From Marinobacter denitrificans (GTDB lineage: Bacteria; Pseudomonadota; Gammaproteobacteria; Pseudomonadales; Oleiphilaceae): 64,000 nucleotides of DNA. A program made the position numbers and the translations under genes. Location: contig NZ_VMHN01000008.1 in assembly GCF_008795955.1 (NCBI RefSeq), positions 108,053 through 172,052 on the forward strand. The letters run 5' to 3'. Below, in pieces: positions 58,947 through 64,000 of the stretch; the first letter of the stretch is position 1, and each line of letters opens with the position of its first letter. The notes beneath the pieces are model-generated. The model had not been told where the DNA came from. It searched no databases and was given only the letters and a program-made list of their open reading frames with translations.

Positions 58947-59138
58947 TTACTGTCCTGCCTTTTCATTCATAACCGTTTTCACGCGAGCAATGTCACGCTT
59001 CACCTTCGGTAGAAGATGAGACTGATTCAGCTGACCTGTCGCCTTACGCATGCGCAGGTTGAACTGCTCCTTCAGGAGGTCGATCAGCTCTTTGTTCAGC
59101 TCCTCGACTGACTTCTCACGCAGCTCTGTTGCTTTCAT
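58947..59138 (-). CDS. rpmC: 50S ribosomal protein L29
   Basis: A 63-aa two-helix protein near the tunnel exit, MKATELREKSVEELNKEL onward, with QFNLRMRKATGQL and VKRDIARVKTVM typical of the family. The ATG at 59138 overlaps the rplP stop by one base (TGATG). An in-frame GTG one codon upstream is unlikely. Confidence 0.96.
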   Translation of the reverse strand: MKATELREKSVEELNKELIDLLKEQFNLRMRKATGQLNQSHLLPKVKRDIARVKTVMNEKAGQ

Positions 59139-59551
59139 CACATCACCGTCCTCGTAACAAAGGTGGTCTGTACGGGCAGCTTCGCCGCAGCAAGAGTGAA
59201 TGCATCGCGAGCGATTTCCTCGGAGACGCCTTCCATCTCATAAAGCATCCGGCCTGGCTGAATTTCAGCCACCCAATACTCGACAGAACCCTTACCTTTA
59301 CCCATTCGTACTTCCAGCGGCTTACTGGAGATCGGCTTGTCCGGGAAAATCCGGATCCAGATCTTACCGCCCCGCTTGATGCGACGTGTCATGGTACGAC
59401 GCGCTGCTTCAATCTGGCGCGCAGTTATACGTCCACGGGTTGTCGCCTTCAATCCGTATTCACCGAAGCTCACCTTGTTAGCACGGTGAGCAAGACCGGT
59501 GTTACGGCCTTTCATTACCTTGCGAAATTTGGTGCGTTTTGGTTGCAGCAT
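59138..59551 (-). CDS. rplP: 50S ribosomal protein L16
   Basis: A 137-aa protein: MLQPKRTKFRKVMKGRNTGLAHRANKVSFGEYGLKAT and the C-terminal GKGSVEYWVAEIQPGRMLYEMEGV. It shapes the tRNA A-site cleft. The Arg in MKGRNTG corresponds to the hydroxylated residue of E. coli L16. Located between rpsC and rpmC. Confidence 0.97.
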   Translation of the reverse strand: MLQPKRTKFRKVMKGRNTGLAHRANKVSFGEYGLKATTRGRITARQIEAARRTMTRRIKRGGKIWIRIFPDKPISSKPLEVRMGKGKGSVEYWVAEIQPGRMLYEMEGVSEEIARDAFTLAAAKLPVQTTFVTRTVM

Positions 59552-59563
59552 TTGAGTGCCCCT

Positions 59564-60247
59564 TTACTTAGAACCTTTCTTCCCAGAGGCTTTCTTGTCA
59601 GCACGGACCTGCTCCATACCACCAAGAATCTCACCTTTGAAGATCCATACCTTGACGCCGATAATGCCGTAAGTGGTCTTCGCTTCGTAGGTCGAGTAAT
59701 CGATATCTGCACGCAGTGTGTGCAGCGGTACACGACCTTCGCGATACCACTCGGAACGGGCAATTTCAGCACCCCCGAGACGACCGCCAACCTGAATCTT
59801 GATACCCTTCGCTCCCTGGCGCATGGCGTTCTGTACCGCACGCTTCATGGCGCGACGGAACATCACACGACGCTCCAGCTGACCGGCAACGTTCTGCGCG
59901 ACCAGGCGGGCATCCAGGTCCGGCTTGCGGACTTCTTCGATGTTGATGTGCACAGGCACACCCATCATGTCGCTGACTTCGCGACGCAGACGGTCAACAT
60001 CTTCACCCTTCTTGCCGATAACAATACCGGGACGGGCTGTATGGATCGTGATACGGGCGTTCTGAGCAGGGCGCTCGATCACAATCTTGCTGACAGACGC
60101 CTTTACCAGACGCTTGTCGAGGAATTCGCGAACCTGAATATCATTCAACAGATTGTTCGCGTATTCCGCTTTTTCCGCATACCACACTGAGTTGTGCTCT
60201 TTGATCACACCCAGGCGCATGCCGGTTGGATTTACTTTATGACCCAT
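59564..60247 (-). CDS. rpsC: 30S ribosomal protein S3
   Basis: A 227-aa protein with an N-terminal KH domain (IVIERPAQNARITIHTARPGIVIGKKGEDVDRLR, containing the G-x-x-G loop GKKG) and a C-terminal domain (GAKGIKIQVGGRLGGAEIARSEWYREGRVPLHTLRADIDY). It lines the mRNA entry channel and has helicase activity with S4 and S5. Located between rplV and rplP. Confidence 0.97.
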   Translation of the reverse strand: MGHKVNPTGMRLGVIKEHNSVWYAEKAEYANNLLNDIQVREFLDKRLVKASVSKIVIERPAQNARITIHTARPGIVIGKKGEDVDRLRREVSDMMGVPVHINIEEVRKPDLDARLVAQNVAGQLERRVMFRRAMKRAVQNAMRQGAKGIKIQVGGRLGGAEIARSEWYREGRVPLHTLRADIDYSTYEAKTTYGIIGVKVWIFKGEILGGMEQVRADKKASGKKGSK

Positions 60248-60258
60248 CTGAGCATCTC

Positions 60259-60591
60259 CTACTTGTCGGCGACCTTGACGGTGATATGACAGGTGCGCTT
60301 GAAAATCCGGTCAGCGCGCCCCTTGGCTCGAGCCTTGATTCGCTTGAGCGTCGGACCCTCATCCACCATAACGGTGGAAACCCGCAGATCATCTACGTCC
60401 AGACCTTCGTTGTGCTCAGCGTTGGCAATGGCAGACTCAAGAGCTTTCTTGAGAATGACCGCCGCCTTCTTAGGGCTGAAAGTCAGAATGTTCAGGGCGT
60501 CCTCAACAGCCTTGCCGCGTACTTGGTCAGCGACAAGACGCGCTTTCTGAGCTGAGAGGCGAGCGCCCTTGTACTTGGCTGCTACTTCCAT
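60259..60591 (-). CDS. rplV: 50S ribosomal protein L22
   Basis: A 110-aa protein lining the peptide exit tunnel: MEVAAKYKGARLSAQKARLVADQVRGK, and the beta-hairpin region GPTLKRIKARAKGRADRIFKRTCHITV. The start at 60591 is set by homology; the open frame upstream lies in rpsS. Confidence 0.97.
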   Translation of the reverse strand: MEVAAKYKGARLSAQKARLVADQVRGKAVEDALNILTFSPKKAAVILKKALESAIANAEHNEGLDVDDLRVSTVMVDEGPTLKRIKARAKGRADRIFKRTCHITVKVADK

Positions 60592-60607
60592 TTCTATTAC
60601 CTCACAA

Positions 60608-60883
60608 TCAGCGTTTAGCTTTCTTGTCGGCCGCATGACCACGATAAGTACGCGTTGCCGCGAACTCACCCAGTTTATGCCCGACCATATCTTCGGTTAC
60701 ATAAACCGGCACGTGCTGCTTGCCGTTGTGGACTGCAATGGTCAAGCCTACAAACTCCGGGAAGATTGTCGAACGACGCGACCAGGTCTTGATCGGTCGC
60801 TTGTCGTTCGCTTCCAGAGCTGCCTCGACCTTCTTCAACAGATGCAGGTCTATAAAAGGACCTTTCTTTAAAGAACGTGGCAC
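60608..60883 (-). CDS. rpsS: 30S ribosomal protein S19
   Basis: A 91-aa head protein, MPRSLKKGPFIDLHLLKKVE onward, with TWSRRSTIFPEFVGLTIAVHNGKQHVPVYV and GHKLGEFAATRTYRGH. Forms a complex with S13. Located between rplB and rplV. Confidence 0.97.
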   Translation of the reverse strand: MPRSLKKGPFIDLHLLKKVEAALEANDKRPIKTWSRRSTIFPEFVGLTIAVHNGKQHVPVYVTEDMVGHKLGEFAATRTYRGHAADKKAKR

Positions 60884-60906
60884 AGCATTTACCTCTATGT
60901 AGTCGT

Positions 60907-61734
60907 TTACTTGGCTGAACGACGACGTACTATCATCTTGTCAGTACGCTTGTTCTTACGAGTCTTATGCCCTTTGGTCGGAACACCCCACGGAGTAACC
61001 GGGTGACGCCCGCCAGAGGTACGCCCTTCACCACCACCATGTGGGTGGTCAACTGGGTTCATAGCAACACCACGTACTGTTGGACGTTTACCGCGCCAAC
61101 GTGATGCACCCGCTTTACCAAGCTGCTTGAGGCTGTGTTCGCTGTTGGACACTTCGCCCAACGTTGCACGACAGTCAACAAGCACCTTACGCATTTCACC
61201 TGAACGCAGGCGGATGGTGGCGTAAGCCCCTTCCCGAGCAACCAGCTGTACGGATGCGCCCGCGGAGCGAGCCAGCTGGGCACCTTTGCCAGGCTTGATT
61301 TCGACGCAGTGAATCACAGAACCGACCGGAATATTCCGGAGCGGAAGTGTGCTTCCTACTTTAATCGGCGCGTCGATGCCGGAGCGCACAGGATCACCGA
61401 TCTGCATACCTTTGGGAGCGATGATGTAACGACGCTCGCCATCGGCATACTTGATCAGCGCAATGTGCGCCGAGCGGTTAGGATCGTATTCCAGGCGCTC
61501 AATAGTCGCCGGAATACCATCTTTGGTCCGCTTAAAGTCGATAACACGGTAGTGCTTCTTGTGGCCACCACCAATATGACGGGTAGTGATGCGACCAAAA
61601 TGGTTGCGACCACCCGATTTGCTCAATGTTTCTACCAACGGCTCGTAAGGGCGCCCCTTGTGAAGATCAGGGTTAAAGAGCTTAACAACGTGACGGCGGC
61701 CGGCAGATGTTGGCTTGGTTTTGACGATCGGCAT
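60907..61734 (-). CDS. rplB: 50S ribosomal protein L2
   Basis: A 275-aa protein essential for subunit association and peptidyl transferase. MPIVKTKPTSAGRRHVV, then GGGHKKHYRVIDFKR, and the conserved C-terminal loop RGVAMNPVDHPHGGGEGRTSGGRHP with the invariant His cluster. Located between rplW and rpsS. Confidence 0.97.
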   Translation of the reverse strand: MPIVKTKPTSAGRRHVVKLFNPDLHKGRPYEPLVETLSKSGGRNHFGRITTRHIGGGHKKHYRVIDFKRTKDGIPATIERLEYDPNRSAHIALIKYADGERRYIIAPKGMQIGDPVRSGIDAPIKVGSTLPLRNIPVGSVIHCVEIKPGKGAQLARSAGASVQLVAREGAYATIRLRSGEMRKVLVDCRATLGEVSNSEHSLKQLGKAGASRWRGKRPTVRGVAMNPVDHPHGGGEGRTSGGRHPVTPWGVPTKGHKTRKNKRTDKMIVRRRSAK

Positions 61735-61751
61735 TTTACGACCCCTTTACC

Positions 61752-62045
61752 TTATTCCACATCCAGAAAATCAATGTCCTGACCTTCCGCAAGCTTCACA
61801 TAAGCCTTACGAATGTCAGCACGCTTGCCGAAGCCGCGAACGGTACGCTTGAGCTTACCCTTACGGTTCAGAACCTGAACACCTTCGACGGTGACGTTGA
61901 ACAGCTGCTCAACGGCTTTCTTGATCTCGGGCTTGGTTGCGTCAGGGGCGACACGAAATACCACCTGACCGCTTTCCGCTACCAGAGAAGCTTTCTCTGA
62001 TACGTGGGGCCCAAGAAGAATCTTGTAAATACGTTCCTGATTCAT
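61752..62045 (-). CDS. rplW: 50S ribosomal protein L23
   Basis: A 97-aa tunnel-exit protein that docks trigger factor and SRP: MNQERIYKILLGPHVSEKASLVAE, then KPEIKKAVEQLFNVTVEGVQVLN and KRTVRGFGKRADIRKAYVKL. Its start overlaps the rplD stop as ATGA (62042-62045). Confidence 0.97.
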   Translation of the reverse strand: MNQERIYKILLGPHVSEKASLVAESGQVVFRVAPDATKPEIKKAVEQLFNVTVEGVQVLNRKGKLKRTVRGFGKRADIRKAYVKLAEGQDIDFLDVE

Positions 62046-62647
62046 CCCAGCATCTCCTCGATTTTCTTCAGAGCGGGAACAGTCACAACGACCTTCTCGA
62101 AGGCAACCAGGCTAACCGGGTCCAGACCGGCAATGTCACGCACGTCTACGTGCGGAATATTACGAGAGGCCAGATGCAGATTCTGCTCAACGTTTTCGGA
62201 GAGAATCAATGCATTGGTAACACCGATATCCTTCAGCTTGGCGCTAAACGCTTTGGTCTTGGGGCTGTCAACATTCATGTCGTCAACAATGACCAGACGC
62301 TCCTGGCGTACCAGCTCTGAAAAAATGGAGCGCATCGCAGCGCGGTACATCTTGCGGTTAACCTTCTGCTCAAAGCTACGGGGCTTGGCAGCAAAGGTAA
62401 CACCACCGGAGCGCCAGATCGGGCTACGGATTGTACCGGCACGGGCACGACCAGTACCCTTCTGGCGCCATGGCTTCTTGCCACCACCAGCGACTTCGGA
62501 ACGCGTCTTTTGTGCCTTGGTTCCCTGACGGGCGCCTGCCATATAGGCAGTGACCACCTGGTGAACCAGAGACTCGTTAAAATCTTTGGCAAATGCAGCA
62601 TCGGAAACAGAAATTCCCTTGCCGCTACCTGTAATTGTCAATTCCAT
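62042..62647 (-). CDS. rplD: 50S ribosomal protein L4
   Basis: A 201-aa protein, with the tunnel-lining loop (RQGTKAQKTRSEVAGGGKKPWRQKGTGRARAGTIRSPIWRSGGV) and the globular domain. In E. coli L4 also represses its own operon through the S10 leader; the leader here looks too short for that mechanism. Located between rplC and rplW. Confidence 0.97.
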   Translation of the reverse strand: MELTITGSGKGISVSDAAFAKDFNESLVHQVVTAYMAGARQGTKAQKTRSEVAGGGKKPWRQKGTGRARAGTIRSPIWRSGGVTFAAKPRSFEQKVNRKMYRAAMRSIFSELVRQERLVIVDDMNVDSPKTKAFSAKLKDIGVTNALILSENVEQNLHLASRNIPHVDVRDIAGLDPVSLVAFEKVVVTVPALKKIEEMLG

Positions 62648-62658
62648 CGCACCGCTCC

Positions 62659-63297
62659 TCAGGCTTTAACTGCAGGCTTGATGACAACATTTCCGCCGGT
62701 CGCGCCTGGAACGGCACCACGAATCAGCAGAAGGTTGCGCTCGGCGTCGACACGGACGACTTGCAGGTTCTGCACAGTCACCTGCGCGTTGCCCATCTGG
62801 CCCGCCATCTTTTTGCCCTTGAATACCTTGCCCGGAGTCTGGTTCTGACCGATGGAACCCGGAGCACGATGAGAAAGGGAGTTACCGTGTGTGGCGTCCT
62901 GCATGGAGAAGTTCCAGCGCTTAACGCCACCCTGGAAACCTTTACCCTTGGACTGGCCAACAGCATCGACGATCTGGCCATCTTCAAAGATGGAAGCAGT
63001 GATTTCACCGCCTGCAGCCAGCTCTTCACCTTCACCGTCGGCGAGGCGGAATTCCCACAGACCACGACCTGCCTCTACTCCGGCTTTGGCGTAATGGCCC
63101 GCTTCGCTTTTGGTCACACGAGAGGAACGACGCTTTCCAACGGTTACCTGAACCGCACGATAGCCATCGCTTTCAAGAGTTTTCAGCTGGGTAATGCGAT
63201 TGGGCTCAACCTCAATTACCGTTACGGGCAGCGCTTGCCCGTCTTCCGTAAAAATACGGGTCATACCGGCCTTGCGACCGACAATTCCAATTGCCAT
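62659..63297 (-). CDS. rplC: 50S ribosomal protein L3
   Basis: A 212-aa protein: MAIGIVGRKAGMTRIFTEDGQALPVTVIEV, and the extended loop GNSLSHRAPGSIGQNQTPGKVFKGKKMAGQMG, whose Gln is the PrmB methylation site in E. coli. It initiates 50S assembly near the 3' end of 23S rRNA. It follows rpsJ with a 72-base spacer. Confidence 0.97.
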   Translation of the reverse strand: MAIGIVGRKAGMTRIFTEDGQALPVTVIEVEPNRITQLKTLESDGYRAVQVTVGKRRSSRVTKSEAGHYAKAGVEAGRGLWEFRLADGEGEELAAGGEITASIFEDGQIVDAVGQSKGKGFQGGVKRWNFSMQDATHGNSLSHRAPGSIGQNQTPGKVFKGKKMAGQMGNAQVTVQNLQVVRVDAERNLLLIRGAVPGATGGNVVIKPAVKA

Positions 63298-63369
63298 GTT
63301 TCACCTCTTAAGTGTACGGGGCTCTCACCCTCTATGGCCTTATGACAGTTACACAGACTAACCGCGTGG

Positions 63370-63681
63370 TTAGCCGAGGCTGATCTGAACGTCTACACCT
63401 GCTGCCAGATCCAGCTTCATCAAAGCATCTACTGTCTTTTCCGTCGGCTCGACGATGTCCAGCAGACGCTTGTGTGTACGAATCTCGTACTGATCGCGCG
63501 CGTCTTTATTGACGTGCGGGGAGATCAGAACGGTGTACTTTTCCTTCCGCGTCGGCAGAGGGATTGGTCCACGCACTTGAGCGCCGGTCCGCTTGGCGGT
63601 ATCGACAATCTCCTGCGTTGACTGGTCGATCAGGCGGTAATCAAACGCCTTCAACCGGATTCGAATTTTTTGGCTTTGCAT
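63370..63681 (-). CDS. rpsJ: 30S ribosomal protein S10 / NusE
   Basis: A 103-aa protein, [19 protein letters not shown] onward, with [38 protein letters not shown]. Besides its ribosomal role it acts as NusE in transcription antitermination with NusB. The start at 63681 is fixed by homology. First gene of the S10 cluster, about 56 bases after the predicted transcription start. Confidence 0.97.
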
Positions 63682-63743
63682 GATGCACCCAAACTCCACT
63701 CGTAGCAGCTACTAGTTAGCCGACCTTCAAAAAAAGGAGCCGC

Positions 63744-63772
63744 ATTGTATGCATAATACCCAGCAGTGTCAA
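63744..63772 (-). promoter_or_regulatory. Sigma-70 promoter of the S10 operon
   Basis: On the - strand TTGACA (63767-63772) and TACAAT (63744-63749) are separated by exactly 17 bases: a near-consensus promoter. Transcription would start near 63737, so the leader before rpsJ is only about 55 bases. A terminator separates it from the upstream tuf gene. Confidence 0.82.
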
Positions 63773-63820
63773 CTGCGTTCAGCAGCGACTCCGCCAGGTC
63801 AGATTGTGCGGCTGAAACAG

Positions 63821-63849
63821 AAAAAGGGGCTGAGTTTCAGCCCCTTTTT
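63821..63849. terminator. Rho-independent terminator of tuf
   Basis: Perfect stem AAAAAGGGGCTGA / TCAGCCCCTTTTT with a GTT loop, located 20 bases after the tuf stop on the - strand. It implies that rpsJ is not simply read through from tuf. Confidence 0.93.
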
Positions 63850-63869
63850 CCTCAGACCATTCGAATCAA

Positions 63870-64000
63870 TTATTCGATGATCTTGGAGACCACACCGGCA
63901 CCAACAGTACGGCCGCCTTCACGAATCGCGAAGCGCAGGCCATCTTCCATGGCGATCGGGTTGATCAGGGTAACACTCATCTTCACGTTGTCACCCGGCA
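63870..64000 (-). CDS. tuf: Elongation factor Tu, C-terminal fragment (runs off the window edge)
   Basis: The last 43 codons of EF-Tu: PGDNVKMSVTLINPIAMEDG, FAIREGGRTVGAGVVSKIIE and stop. This is domain III, which closes on tRNA. It is the usual gene immediately upstream of rpsJ in gammaproteobacterial str-S10 clusters. Only the 3' end is in the window. Confidence 0.97.
   Translation of the reverse strand, partial: PGDNVKMSVTLINPIAMEDGLRFAIREGGRTVGAGVVSKIIE

Noticed and set aside
57135..60190. Several long + strand frames (for example 57135-58280 and 59129-60190) across the ribosomal cluster
   Set aside because: They run through several well-defined ribosomal protein genes and their spacers in antisense and have no family resemblance.
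1..64000. tRNA genes, CRISPR arrays, insertion sequences, prophage or defence systems
   Set aside because: I looked for short regularly spaced repeats, transposase or integrase motifs and tRNA-like cloverleaf ends in the gene-free stretches and found none; nearly all the sequence is occupied by recognisable chromosomal genes.

Overview
The window reads as chromosomal DNA of a Gram-negative gammaproteobacterium, most likely a marine Marinobacter-type organism. The evidence is LPS-core genes next to ilvE-glnE (a Pseudomonas-like arrangement), a complete MSHA pilus locus, glnA followed by ntrBC, and the full S10-spc-alpha ribosomal cluster with gammaproteobacterial gene order. The genus is an inference from gene content and sequence flavour, not from a search. 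I see no tRNA, rRNA, CRISPR array, prophage or insertion sequence.

Region 1 (1-11.2 kb) is an LPS core / surface-glycan locus. It starts with a truncated SGNH-hydrolase-like gene and a YrbL-like kinase-fold gene, then a lipid A acyltransferase and two glycosyltransferases on the + strand. A six-gene - strand operon follows: KDO kinase (kdkA), Stealth phosphotransferase, O-antigen ligase, RfaY-like heptose kinase, GT4 glycosyltransferase, and an unknown protein with a ParB-like G-x-HRF patch. A GT9 heptosyltransferase and a DUF6165 gene close the region. The middle of the operon is visibly more AT-rich than its flanks, as expected for an exchangeable glycan module.

Region 2 (11.2-27.8 kb) is housekeeping plus nitrogen control: ilvE, glnE, a two-TM potassium channel, a CYTH-domain protein, a porin, dtd, a proline iminopeptidase, typA/bipA, glnA, a DUF4124 protein and ntrB-ntrC. 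Sequences matching NtrC sites and sigma-54 promoters lie upstream of both glnA and ntrBC. The window therefore holds the enzyme (GlnA), its adenylyltransferase (GlnE) and the two-component system controlling its transcription.

Region 3 (27.8-44.6 kb) is a complete, tightly overlapping MSHA (mannose-sensitive haemagglutinin) type IV pilus operon on the - strand, in transcription order mshI-J-K-L-M-N-E-G-F-B-A-C-D-O-P-Q. It contains a MshE ATPase with c-di-GMP-binding type N-terminal motifs, a secretin, two major-type pilins, four minor pilins, and a very large MshQ that appears to carry an L-type-lectin-like domain. No mshH/csrD gene is present at the upstream end.

Region 4 (44.7-50 kb) holds ssb, a YajR-like MFS transporter, and uvrA with a LexA-box-like sequence at its promoter. 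A 93-bp inverted repeat and a bidirectional terminator follow.

Region 5 (50-64 kb, all - strand) is the S10-spc-alpha ribosomal protein cluster from rpsJ to rplQ, with secY, rpmJ and rpoA, preceded by the 3' end of tuf. A near-consensus promoter lies before rpsJ. A second promoter, embedded in an inverted repeat, lies between rpmJ and rpsM.
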